Positions 1-10,440 of a DNA stretch of 64,000 nucleotides are shown piece after piece. How positions within the stretch are numbered: the stretch's first letter is position 1; each line of letters opens with the position of its first letter. The position numbers were made by a program, and so were the translations under genes. The notes under the pieces were generated by a model. It was not told where the DNA came from and searched no databases. It worked only from the letters and a program-made list of their open reading frames with translations. The stretch comes from Elymus sibiricus (taxonomy: Eukaryota; Streptophyta; Magnoliopsida; Poales; Poaceae), in NCBI GenBank assembly GCA_039707655.1, contig CM077670.1, positions 143,944,001 to 144,008,000 of the forward strand, given 5' to 3'.

Positions 1-593
1 ACATTTTAACCTAATTAGAAGCAATACAAGCTAGACACCATATGCAACATGCAACCAGATATCACACTGCCAAGTTAGAGCAAGCACCTGGGATGGTGGA
101 GTAGGGGATATGAGACTTGGAACTTGTAATGCACTAGAAGTAAAAGGAGAAAGTGTAGAGATGGTCCGTTTATGTTGCTGAAGAGGACCACCATCATCCC
201 CTTCCTTTCTCTTTTTTGATTTTGCCTTATAAAGTCAAACCCACAAGAAAAAGGAAGAAAAATTTCTTTTCAGAACTCATTGATGCGTGATACTGATGAA
301 CACTACTTTGATGTAAGGCAACCGCAAGATAGAAGGATGGAATATGTACGAAAAAAAGGACATCATTGCATATTCACACCTATGATGTGTGAACTAAGCA
401 GAAGGCATTTCAACAAATTTGAAGCAAAGCTTGCTAGACACCATATGAATCTCGCAACCAATATCACACTGCCAAGTTAAAAGTGTCTCGTCATAAGTGG
501 AATTTCGAAAAATTAGAAGCAGTGCAAGCTAGAAATCAATGCAAGATGCAACCAATATCACACTGCCAAGTTAAAGGTGTCTCATCGTAAGTG

Positions 594-1310
594 ATTGATG
601 CAGGATACACAACAGCAGTACTTTGATGTAAGAACATGGTGTGATAGACAGATATAGTATGTACCAGAAACAAGACGGCGTGTCATATTCACATGTATAC
701 TCTGTAAGTTAAGCAGATGCATTTTACCCTAATTAGAAGCAATACAAGCTAGACACCATATGCAACATGCAACCAGATATCACACAACCAAGTTTGAGCA
801 AGCACCTGGGATGGTGGAGTAGGGGAGATGACACTTCGAACTTGTAATGCACTAGAAGTACAAGGAGAATGTGTAGAGATGGTCCGTTTACATTGCTGCA
901 GAGGACCACCATCATCCCCTTCCTTCCTCTTTTTTGATTTTGCCTTGTAAAGTCAAACCCACAAGAAAGAGGAATAGAAATTGCTTTTCAGAACTCATTG
1001 ATGCATGATTCTGATGAACACTACTTTGATGTAAGGCAACCGCAAGATAGAACGATGGAATATGTACGAAAAAAGGACAGCATTGCATATTCACACCTAT
1101 GATGTGTGAACTAAGCAGATGGCATTTCAACTAATTCGAAGCAATGGAAGCTAGACACCATATGAAAGACGCAACCAATATCACTCTGCCAAGTTAAAAG
1201 TGTCTCGTCATAAGTGGAATTTCGAAAAATTAGAAGCAGTGCAAGCTAGAAATCAATGCAAGATGCAACCAATATCACACTGCCAAGTTAAAGGTGTCTC
1301 ATCGTAAGTG
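594..1310. repeat. Representative 717-bp monomer: 403-bp half plus 314-bp half
   Basis: The unit can be read as two related halves, each starting with 'attgatgc..gata' and passing through shared blocks: 'actttgatgtaag', 'catattcaca', 'aagctaagcag/aactaagcag', 'aattagaagcaat', 'agctagacaccatatg', 'cactgccaagtta'. Half 1 is 594-996 and carries an additional stretch (about 806-996) that is absent from half 2 (997-1310). Half 2 also ends with a third partial copy of the 'ttagaagca..aagctaga..gccaagttaaa' module (about 1224-1310). The unit is therefore a diverged internal dimer with one side deleted, rather than a simple monomer. Confidence 0.85.
806..943 (-). other. Candidate ancestral exon inside each satellite unit (46 codons, representative copy)
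   Basis: On the minus strand a stretch of exactly 138 bp is bounded by an acceptor-like end (pyrimidine-rich run then TTTACAAG) and a donor-like end (CCCAG|GTGCTTGC). Read in the frame set by the final CAG it is open, with both phases 0, and encodes a basic start (AKSKKRKEGDDGG) followed by Ser/Thr/Pro-rich residues ending TPPSQ. The same frame is open in most units of the array, including both main unit types. The related but older units at 58.4-59.5 kb also end in an open frame at CAG|GTGC. Against function: at least eight copies have a stop (CAG to TAG at the last codon near 2955, 20573, 48556 and 54303; TAA in copies near 17817, 22838, 25708 and 27139), copies near 21.4 and 24.3 kb have a +1 shift, and about nine copies have GA instead of the donor GT. 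I recognise no protein family. Confidence 0.35.
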
Positions 1311-4300
1311 ATTGATGCAGGATACACAACAGCAGTACTTTGATGTAAGAACATGGTGTGATAGACAGATATAGTATGTACCAGAAACAGGAAGGCGTGT
1401 CATATCCACATGTATAGTGTGTAAGCTAAGCAGATGCATTTTACCCTAATTAGAAGCAATACAAGCTAGACGCCATATGCAACATGCAACCAGATATCAC
1501 ACTACCAAGTTTGAGCAAGCACCTGGTATGGTGGAGTAGGGGAGATGAGACTTGGAACTTGTAATGCACTAGAAGTACAAGCAGAATGTGTAGAGATGGT
1601 CCGTTTACGTTGCTGCAAAGGACCACAGTCATCCCCTTCTTTCCTCTTTTTTGATTTTGCCTTGTAAAGTCAAACCCACAAGAAAAAGGAATAGATATTG
1701 CTTTTCAGAACTCATTGATGCATGATATTGATGAACACTACTTTGATGTAAGGCAACCGCAAGATAGAAGGATGGAATATGTACGAAAAAAGGACAGCAT
1801 TGCATATTCACACCTATGATGGGTGAACTAAGCAGAAGGCATTTCAACAACTTAGAAGCAATGCAACCTAGACACCATATGAAAGACGCAACCAATATCA
1901 CTCTGCCAAGTTAAAAGTGTGTCGTCAAAAGTGGAATTTTGAAAAATTAGAAGCAGTACAAGCTAGAAATCAATGCAAGATGCAACCAATATCAAACTGC
2001 CATGTTAAAGGTGTCTCATCGTAAGTGATTGATGTAGGATACACAACAGCAGTACTTTGATGTAAGAACATGGTGTGATAGACAGATATAGTATGTACCA
2101 GAAACAGGAAGGCGTGTCATATTCACATGTATAGTGTGTAAGCTAAGCAGATGCATTTTACCCTAATTAGAAGCAATACAAGCTAGACACCATATGCAAC
2201 ATGCAACCAGATATCACACTGCCAAGTTAGAGCAAGCACCTGGGATGGTGGAGTAGGGGAGATGAGACTTGGAACTTGTAATGCACTAGAAGTACAAGGA
2301 GAAAGTGTAGAGATGGTCTGTTTATGTTGCTGAAGAGGACCACCATCATCCCCTTCCTTTCTCTTTTTTGATTTTGCCTTGTAAAGCAAACCCACAAGAA
2401 AAAGGAAGAAAATTTTCTTTTCAGAACTCATTGATGCATGATACTGATGAACACTACTTTGACGTAAGGCAACCGCAAGATAGAAGGATGGAAATGTACG
2501 GAAAAAAGGACAGCATTGCATATTCAGACCTATGATGTGTGAACTAAGCAGATGGCATTTCAACAAATTAGAAGCAATGCATGCTAGACACCATATGAAA
2601 GACGCAACCAATGTCACTCTGCCAAGTTAAAAGTGTCTCGTCATAAGGGGAATTTCGAAAAATTAGAAGCAGTACAAGCTAGAAATCAATGCAAGATGCA
2701 ACCAATATCACACTGCCAAGTAAAAGGTGTCTCATCGTAAGTGATTGATGCAGTATACACAACAGCAGTACTTTGATGTAAGAACATGGTGTGATAAACA
2801 GATATAGTATGTACCTAAAACAGGAAGGCGTGTCATATTCACATGTATACTGTGTAAGCTAAGCAGATACATTTTACCCTAATTAGAAGCAATACAAGCT
2901 AGACACCATATGCAACATGCAACCAGATATCACACAACCAAGTTTGAGCAAGCACCTAGGATGGTGGAGTAGGGGTGATGAGACTTGGACCTTGTAATGC
3001 ACTAGAAGTACAAGGAGAATGTGTAGAGATGGTCCGTTTACGTAGCTGCAGAGGACCACCATCATCCCCTTCCTTCCTCTTTTTTGATTTTGCCTTGTAA
3101 AGTCAAACCCACAAGAAAAAGGAATAGAAATTGCTTTTCAGAATCATTGATGCATGATACTGATGAACACTACTTTGATGTAAAGCAACCGCAAGATAGA
3201 AGGATGGAATATGTACGAAAAAAAGGATAGCAATTCATATTCACACCTATGATGTGTGAACTAAGCAGAAGGCATTTCAACTAATTAGAAGCAATGCAAG
3301 CTAGACACCATATGAAAGACGCAACCAATATCACTCTGCCAAGTTAAAAGTGTCTCGTCATAAGTGGAATTTTGAAAAATTAGAAGCAGTACAAGCTAGA
3401 AATCAATGCAAGATGCAACAAATATCACACTGCTAAGTTAAAGGGGTCTCATCGTAAGTGATTGATGCAGGATACACAACAGCAGTACTTTGATGTAAGA
3501 ACATGGTGTGATAGACAGATATAGTATGTACCAGAAATAGGACGGCGTGTCATATTCACATGTATACTGTGTAAGCTAAGCAGATACATTTTACCCTAAT
3601 TAGAAGCAATACAAGCTAGACACCATATGCAACATGCAACCAGATATCACACTGCCAAGTTTGAGCAAGCACCTGGGACGGTGGAGTAGGGGAGATGAGA
3701 CTTGGAACTTGTAATGCACTAGAAGTACAAGGAGAATGTGTAGAGATGGTCCGTTTTCGTTGCTGCAGAGGACCACCATCAGCCCCTTCCTTCCTCTTTT
3801 TTGATTTTACCTTGTAAAGTCAAACCCACAAGAAAAAGGAATAAAAATTGCTTTTCAGAACTCATTGATTCATGATACTGATGAACACTACTTTGATGTA
3901 AGGCAACCGCAAGATAGAAGGATGGAATATGTACGAAAAAAGGACAACATTGCATATTCACACCTATGATGTGTGAACTAAGCAGAAGGCATTTGAACTA
4001 ATTAGAAGCAATGCAAGCTAGACACCATATGAAAGACGCAACTAATATCATTCTGCCAAGTTAAAAGTGTCTCGTCATAAGTGGAATTTCGAAAAATTAC
4101 AAGCAGTACAAGCTAGAAATCAATGCAAGATGCAACCAATATGACACTGCCAAGTTAAAGGTGTCTCATCGTAAGTGATTGATGCAGGATACACAACAGC
4201 AGTACTTTGATGTAAGAACATGGTGTGCTAGACAGATATAGTATGTACCAGAAACAGGAAGGCGTGTCATCTTCACATGTATATTGTCTAAGCTAAGCAG

Positions 4301-4686
4301 ATACATTTTACACTAATTATAAGCAATACAAGCTAGACACCATATGCAACATGCAACCAGATATCACACAACCCAGTTTGAGCAAGCACCTGGGATGGTG
4401 GAGTAGGGGAGATGAGACTTGAACCTTGTAATGCACTAGAAGTACAAGGAGAATGTGTAGAGATGGTCCGTTTATGTTGCTGCGGAGTACCACCATCATC
4501 CCCTTCCTTCCTCTTTTTTGATTTTGCCTTGTAAAGTCAAACCCACAAGAAAAAGGAATAGAAATTGCCTTTTAGAACTCATTGATGCATGATACTGATG
4601 AACACTACTTTGATGTATGGCAACCGCAAGATAGAAGGATGGAATATGTACGAAAAAAAGGACAGCATTGCATATTCACACCTATG

Positions 4687-4691
4687 ATGTG
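4687..4691. repeat. Target-site duplication, left copy (ATGTG)
   Basis: The 5-bp ATGTG directly precedes the 5' LTR and is repeated at 16565-16569 directly after the 3' LTR. Removing the element and one copy restores the satellite sequence 'cctatgatgtgtgaacta' seen in every other unit, which proves the insertion site. Confidence 0.97.
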
Positions 4692-5203
4692 TGTCGGTGT
4701 ACTAAAGTTTGGGTCCTTTAGTACCCCATACTTGTGCACGGACGGTTGTAGCCATACCAGCGGCAAGGCCTGTCGGAGAACTGCTGGAATCAAATACCTA
4801 GGATATCAAGAAGGAGTTCAAGCCGATGACCAAAAGACAGAAGACTAAAGGCTGGGTTCCCGGCAAGAGCCCTGCTGGGAGGACTCGCGAAGGCCCGGCA
4901 AGGCTTCGCTCCCGGCAAGATCTCGCACCCGGCAAGATCCCACCGTACTGCCACCGCTCCAGCGCAGTGACCTGTCCGTCGTTTAGGGCTTGTCCTCCTG
5001 GTTGCGTGTCATGGCACTGGCCGCAGATGGGGTTAAGCGGTGCTGATGGGACGGGTCCTTTTTCCGTCCCCAAGAAAGTTAGGGACACCTATGGGAGGCA
5101 TTTAATGCGTTTGTCCTAATCCGTCAGTGGTAATCATGTAACACTGTAGTAACTTTACACCTCTTGTACTCCCGTCTGCCACTGTTGGTGACCCCTTTGG
5201 ACG

Positions 5204-5210
5204 TATAAAA
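5204..5210 (+). promoter_or_regulatory. TATA box of the 5' LTR promoter
   Basis: TATAAAA at 5204-5210 in the second half of the LTR. It is conserved in the 3' LTR at 16279-16285, and transcription would start some 30 bp downstream. Confidence 0.7.
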
Positions 5211-5331
5211 GGACGCCCAAGGCGGAGCTATAGGGGGAGAGGACCTTCTGGCCCATTCTGCATGCGTAGCTGCTTCTTGAACGTACTGTTCATCACAAGC
5301 GCTCCGTGTACTTGAGCTCAAGAACATCCAC

Positions 5332-5337
5332 AATAAA
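5332..5337 (+). terminator. AATAAA polyadenylation signal in 5' LTR
   Basis: AATAAA lies 122 bp after the TATA box's end, the usual order U3-TATA-R-polyA signal. The same hexamer is at 16407-16412 in the 3' LTR, where it would serve the genomic transcript. Confidence 0.5.
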
Positions 5338-5473
5338 CAGCAGCAGGAGTAGGGTTTTACGCTTCTCAGCGGCCCGAACCTGGGTAAAAGATCCTTGTGT
5401 TGATCGTTGGATCCGCTCTTTGTGCAAATCTTCCCCCCCCCTCGATCCCATAGGTGTCGTGCGCCGACATCTT

Positions 5474-5491
5474 TGGCGCGCCAGGTAGGGG
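5474..5491 (+). other. Primer-binding site (tRNA-Arg-like)
   Basis: TGGCGCGCCAGGTAGGGG starts four bases after the 5' LTR. Its complement ends in ...CGCGCCA, as a tRNA 3' end must, and fits the 3' end of a plant tRNA-Arg as I remember it. The tRNA identity is from memory and unverified; the position itself is canonical. Confidence 0.75.
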
Positions 5492-5529
5492 CAAAGATTG
5501 CGCGAACCCGATCTAGCGGTCAGCGCGCC

Positions 5530-7700
5530 ATGGCTCCCAAGAAGAAGGGTGCGACAGCGGTGAATCCATCCACGTCCGGCCTACCCGTACCTACACAGAT
5601 GGGCGACGGCGTGGGCGCTGGTGGAGGAGGTGGAGGTCTTGAGCCTCCACGACGTTCTGGCGACCAGATCCAGGCGAGCGGCGTCGTTCGCAACGGCGCT
5701 ACCGGGTCTAAGGACCGAGCCGTGCTACCCACGGGTGGCGCAGCGAACTCCAAGGACGGGACGGCGCCTTCCAAGACACCCACGCCAGCGCACGCATCGC
5801 GGCCTCCTCAGGTTGCGCGCGACGGACAGCGCCGTGACGTCGGTGGTTCCAGGCGCTCCCATGGAAAAACCCCTGCGCATCACTCCCAAGATGCACGGGG
5901 CCAAGATCCACGCCAACATGCCGGCGGAAGCTGGGCGTGATCGCAAGGCCGTGATGGAGCTCCTTCTAACTCAGTTAGGAGTCAGAGCACCTCACGTTCT
6001 TCGCACCTTTCGCCACCGCCTACACCGGCAGAAGCATTGGCGCGAGCTCAGCTGCTCCTAGACTTCCCTCCCGCCGCGGAGAAGCTAGATGAATGGAGAT
6101 CCGCTATCCAAAGCCTCATCGGCTTGGCTAACGACGACAGGCCGCAGCAGGCGGAGCCTTCGCGGCGGCAGTCCACTGAGCCGGTGCGTGCTGGTGGCGA
6201 GAAGACCGGAGGTGGTACAACTACGATGCGTTCCCCTATGCTACGACAAGAGCGGTCGCTAACTCGGCGGATCGACGCCCATGATGACGACTCCACGGCG
6301 TCGTCTAATCTGCGGGTTCGCCGCGATCAACGTCTAGTTCTTCGGGAACGGCACAAGGAGGAAGCTCGAACTACCATCGAGCGGCGGCGGGAAGCGCGCC
6401 GTCAATCCGACAGGCGCGCGGGACCCACTGTCGACGAGCCTGCGCCGGGGTATTCTGGTAACTTGCCTTACGAGGTGGGTTGTCCATCTTTTACTCGCGA
6501 GCTGCGGCGAGTCCAGTGGCCCAACTCCCGAACTTTCAAGCAGGAGGTGCCGGAGAAATACGACGGCAAGACTCACCCGTCAGAGTTCCTGAGCGTCTAC
6601 ACCATCGCGGTGCAGGCTGCCGGAGCTCGAGACGACAAGATATTCGCCAACTACTTCCCGTTGGTGCTTAAGCCCAACGTCCGGTCGTGGTTAATGCATC
6701 TGCCGGAGAATTCCATCTCCTCCTGGGCAGATCTGTGTCATGAGTTTGTTGGCGCCTTTACTGGAGGCCACCAGGCTCCTGGCCAGGAGAGTGATCTACA
6801 TCTCATCCCCCAGAAAGAGGGCGAAACCTTGTGCAAGTACATACAGAGGTTCAGCCGTATTCAGCACAACATCCCAGACATTCATCCTGCCGCTGTTATC
6901 AGCGCATTTCATCAGAACGTGCGCAACCGTAAAATGTGGGAAGAGCTGGCAATGAACAAAGTCAGGGATGTCGCCGAGCTCTATGCTCTGGCTGACAGAT
7001 GTGCTCGGGCCGAGGAGGGAAGGAGACTCCCCGGCGAGGATGCTGGCGCGGAGCTCGACTCTGAAGCCGAAGACGCCACCACATCGACGAAGAAAGGTCG
7101 ACGGCGGAACAGGAAGCGTAAGGGCAAGGCCGTGCTTGCCGTCGAGGGGTCCGGCAACCCCGGCACCGCCAAGAAGGTCAAGACTGATGGCCCCGGCAAG
7201 GAGATTGCCACGTGTGCCGCATGTCAGGCCTTGGCGGCTGCCGACAAGCCGGAGGGCTCTACCAAGCAGTATTGCAAGATCCATCGCACCAAGGGTCATG
7301 ATCTCCAGAACTGCTAACAAGTTGAACAGCTTGTCGAGAAGCAGAAAGCCGAGTATGAGAGGCGAGACAAGGAGAAGGCCCAGGATGGTGCTGAGGGGTC
7401 TGGCAAGAAACAAGGTGGTCGAGGATGTCGCCGCGGCAAGGCCAAGCAACAGAAGGAGAGGCCCGCTCGAGGCCGCGACAAGGAGCAGGGGGGTGACGAT
7501 GATGATGAAGACGGTGACGAGTCCAGCGAGCACGAGTTCCAGAAAGCCACAGAAGCCATGTGCGTTGACGGAGGCGCCACGTTGCATTCTTCTCACCGCC
7601 GACTTAAATAGTGGGCGCGCGAGATTAATGCGACAGAGCCCTCGGTCGATGCCTGGAAACCATTAAAGTGGTCCCACACGCCTATCATCTTTGACGCCGA
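5530..7700 (+). pseudogene. gag: Gag region (capsid/nucleocapsid), interrupted
   Basis: This part would form the virus-like particle that packages the element RNA. The first ~170 codons are low-complexity and Gly/Pro/Ser-rich. The core retrotransposon-gag domain covers about 6530-7020 (residues about 335-495), recognisable from SWADLCHEF and the CKYIQRFSRIQHNIPD stretch. Near 7270-7314 a Cys/His knuckle of the form C-x2-H-x5-H-x4-C is cut right after its last Cys by TAA 7315. A Lys/Glu/Asp-rich tail follows, with another stop at 7609. TGA at 5938 interrupts the N-terminal region. Start choice: ATG 5530 is the first in-frame ATG downstream of the primer-binding site, and the frame stays open to 5938. 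Confidence 0.88.
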
Positions 7701-7734
7701 GGATCACCCTGATCGCACAACTGCGGTCGGGTGT

Positions 7735-8160
7735 TTGCCATTGTTGGTTTCACCAACAATCCACAACCTCAAGGTGACAAAGATGTTAGTTGACGGTAGG
7801 GCCGGTTTGAACTTGATCTCACCTGACGTGATCAAGAGGTTGCAAATTCCTGACGAAGATCTCGAGGAGACGGGCACGTTTCAAGGGATCAATCCGGGAA
7901 GGAGCCAGCCGAAGGGCAAGATCATGCTACCAGTAACATTTGGTAGTGAGCTGAACTATAGGACAGAGAAGATCGTCTTCGACGTCGCCAAGATTCCATT
8001 GCCATATAATGGGATTCTTGGTCGCCCAGCGCTGGCCAAGTTTATGGCGGCATCACACTACGCCTATAATACATTAAAGATGCCCAGGCCGATGAGCGTC
8101 ATCACTATCAACTCCGACAAGAAGGATGCGCTTATCTGCACCGACCAACTCTACCGGGAG
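7735..8160 (+). pseudogene. Aspartic protease domain with altered active site
   Basis: It would cleave the polyprotein. The active-site region reads MLVDGRAGLNLIS; the catalytic Asp is codon 7792-7794. Plant gypsy proteases have a small residue (Gly or Ser) where this copy has Arg (AGG at 7798-7800), so activity is doubtful. The downstream GILGRPAL motif, the second conserved block of retropepsins, is present near 8012-8035. A poorly conserved Ala/Lys/Ser-rich linker (about 8160-8420) separates it from RT and contains TAG 8419. Confidence 0.85.
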
Positions 8161-8460
8161 GCAGTAGCAGCACCTGCCGCCAAGGCACTTGCTCCTGCCG
8201 CCGAAGCTCCCAGGGGGAAGAAGACCGGCAAGACCTCTAGCACACACTCCGGCAAGCGCACCTCCTCGGAGTGCTGCGCTCCCGTTGAGGACGTGCTAGA
8301 GAGCTCCGCCGGCAAGAGCAAGATATCCAAGGCAGCTCCACCAGAAACTAAGAAGGTGTCCGCCAAGGAGGATGGTACGGGAGGAACTTTCATCATAAGT
8401 TCTACCCTTGATGACAAATAGGAAAGCGCGCTCATTGCCTTCCTGCGGGCGAATATCGAT

Positions 8461-9350
8461 GTGTTTGCATGGCAACCATCTGATATCCCCGGTGTTCCCA
8501 GGGAGGTAATCGAGCACCACCTTGCTATCTGCCCTCATGCGCGGCCCGTCAAGCAGAAGGTTAGGAAGCAAGCTTTGGAGCGGCAAGAATTTATTGCCGA
8601 AGAAATCAGGAAGCTAGAAGCGGCAGGTTTAGTCAGAGGAGTGCTCCATCCAACATGGTTGGCCAATCCAGTTGTAGTGCGCAAGGCGAATGGAAAATGG
8701 AGGCTATGTATTGACTATACAGATATCAATAAAGCTTGTCCAAAAGATCCTTTTCCCTTGCCACGCATCGACCAGATTGTAGACTCCACTAATGGCTGCG
8801 ATTTGCTGTTGTTTCTTGACGCTTATTCAGGGTACCATCAGATTTTCATGTCGAAGGAAGATGAAGAGAAAACCGCATTTATCACCCCATGTGGCACGTA
8901 TTGCTTCATACGTATGCCTTTCGGGTTGAAAAGTGCTGGATCAACGTTTGCAAGAGCAGTCCAGATTGGTTTTGAGCCCCAGCTACATAGAAATATGGAA
9001 GCTTACATGGATGACATAGTGGTTAAAACCAAGGACAAGGCAACGCTCATACAAGATCTAGAAGAGACGTTTGCAAATCTGCGCAGGATCAATCTGAAGC
9101 TCAATCCTGAGAAGTGTGTGTTTGTCGTTCCATCCGGCAAGCTTCTCGGGTTCTTTGTGTCTCAACGTGAAATTGAAGCTAATCCCGACAAGATCAAGGC
9201 AATTGAGCAGATTGAAGCGCCAAGACGTGTCAAAGATGTGCGCCGACTTGCCGGCTGCGTTGCTGCTCTGAGTAGGTTCATCTCCAAATCCGCAGAGCGC
9301 GCCCTGCCTTTCTTCAAAATCTTGAAGAAGGCAGGTCCAATGAAATGGAC
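8461..9350 (+). pseudogene. Reverse transcriptase domain, motifs intact
   Basis: It would copy the element RNA into DNA. The conserved blocks follow in order: a substrate-binding start (LVRGVLHPTWLANPVVV), the first catalytic Asp in FLDAYSGYHQ (codon 8818), MPFGLKSAGSTF, and the YMDD box at 9004-9015 with the two catalytic Asp. GFFVSQREIEANPDKI and the thumb/connection region follow. The domain itself is free of stops between 8422 and 9660, so it is the best preserved part of the polyprotein. Confidence 0.93.
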
Positions 9351-9663
9351 TACGGAAGCGGAGGCAGCGCTGCAGGACTTGAAGAGGTACCTCTCCTCTG
9401 CGCCGACGCTAGTTGCGCCTGAACCACAAGAGCCATTGCTGCTATATCTAGCGGCGACGAATCAAGTGGTAAGTGCTGCATTAGTGGGGCAGAGAGAAGT
9501 CAAGGAGGAAGCAGCGGCAGCGGCAAGCCCGTCAAGCGACAAGCCCGAATTCTCCCCGGCAGAGTCTGGTGCCGACAAGGCAGGATCCGCACAGTCGAAT
9601 GAAGCAACGGAGAAAAAGAAGATGGTACAGCGCCCGGTCTATTTTGTCAGCTCCCTGTTTTAG

Positions 9664-10440
9664 GGGGCTAGGTCAAGATATTCTGGTGTGCAGAAGTTGC
9701 TCTTTGGCCTTCTCATGGCCTCAAGGAAGCTGCGCCATTATTTCCAAACACATGAGATCACCGTCGTCACTCGCTTCCCGTTGCAGCGGATTTTACGAAA
9801 TCCAGATGCGACCGGCAGGATTGTGGAGTGGGCGTTGGAACTGTCAAGCTTTGGTCTCAGATTTGAAAGCACTTCGACTATTCAGAGCAGAGCCTTGGCA
9901 GAGTTCATTGCAGAATGGACACTGACGCCAGACGAAGAAATTCAAGAGACAACCGTCCCCGGCAAGGAAACAGATCGAGTATGGATTATGTACTTTGATG
10001 GGGCTTTTTCACTGCAAGGCACCGGTGCTGGCGTGCTGCTTGTCGCACCCACCGGAGAGCACCTCAAGTATGTAATTCATATGCACTTTCCCCGGGAGAG
10101 ATCAACAAACAACACTGCAGAATATGAAGGGCTGCTTGCCGGTCTCAGGATCGCGGCAGACCTCGGGATCAAGAAGCTCATCGTCAGAGGTGACTCACAG
10201 CTTGTCGTTATGCAAGTCAACAAAGATTATCAGAGCCCGTTGATGGAAGCATATGTAGAGGAAGTGAGAAAGTTGGAAGAGCGTTTTGACGGGTTGCAAA
10301 CAGAGCATGTTCCTCGAGCAGAGAACAACATTGCCGATGACCTGTCAAAGCGTGTTGCCCTCAAGTTACCTGTGGAACCGGGAACTTTTGTTCTCCGCTT
10401 AACTCAGCCATCCGTAACACCATCAACGAGGTAAGACTAG
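9664..10440 (+). pseudogene. RNase H domain with all four catalytic acidic residues
   Basis: It removes the RNA strand during reverse transcription. The RT-RNase H linker (GVQKLLFGLLMASRKLRHYF) begins right after the TAG at 9661. Catalytic acids are visible as Asp in YFDGAFS (9997), Glu in NTAEYEGL (10120), Asp in RGDSQL (10192) and Asp in NIADDLSK (10336). Two stops (10432 and 10438) end the open part just before integrase. Confidence 0.92.

Larger units (their letters stand above)
1..4691. repeat. Tandem array of ~717-bp satellite units (left part, truncated by window edge)
   Basis: About six and a half head-to-tail units. The landmark 'gcattttaccctaatt' recurs near 720, 1437, 2154 and 2870, spaced 716-717 bp. 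Units differ by scattered substitutions and few indels. The array continues beyond the left edge, and on the right it is cut by a retrotransposon inserted within a monomer. Short open frames recur at the same place in every unit on both strands, but they follow from the repetition and do not resemble known proteins. I do not recognise the unit as one of the common Triticeae satellites (Afa/pAs1, pSc119.2). Confidence 0.97.
4692..5469 (+). repeat. 5' LTR
   Basis: It starts TGTCGGTGTACTAAAG and ends GTGCGCCGACA, with 6-bp TGTCGG/CCGACA terminal inverted repeats. Compared with the 3' LTR it has an extra ~17 bp (one more CCGGCAAG-containing unit near 4913-4930) and lacks about 20 bp near 5430 (the 'ccgccaaaccggaaagggat' segment). 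Four CCGGCAAG octamers lie at 4860-4936. A TATA box and a polyadenylation signal are annotated separately. Confidence 0.96.

Noticed and set aside
280..480. 66-codon plus-strand frame (MM[R/H]DTDEHYFDV...) recurring in many satellite units
   Set aside because: It lies wholly in the 314-bp half, which is related to the non-open 403-bp half. It is interrupted in many units by TAA after 'catttcaac' and by single-base indels in the A run. There is no known domain, and its conservation is explained by recent amplification.
5621..6061. Plus-strand open frame (146 codons) overlapping the first gag stop, suggesting a frameshifted gag
   Set aside because: The true frame continues past the TGA at 5938 without a shift and joins the conserved gag domain, so this alternative frame is coincidental.
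6796..7596. Long minus-strand open frame (266 codons) opposite gag
   Set aside because: It is a shadow of the GC-rich gag frame, with Leu/Ala/Val-rich content and no domain. The plus strand clearly encodes Gag.
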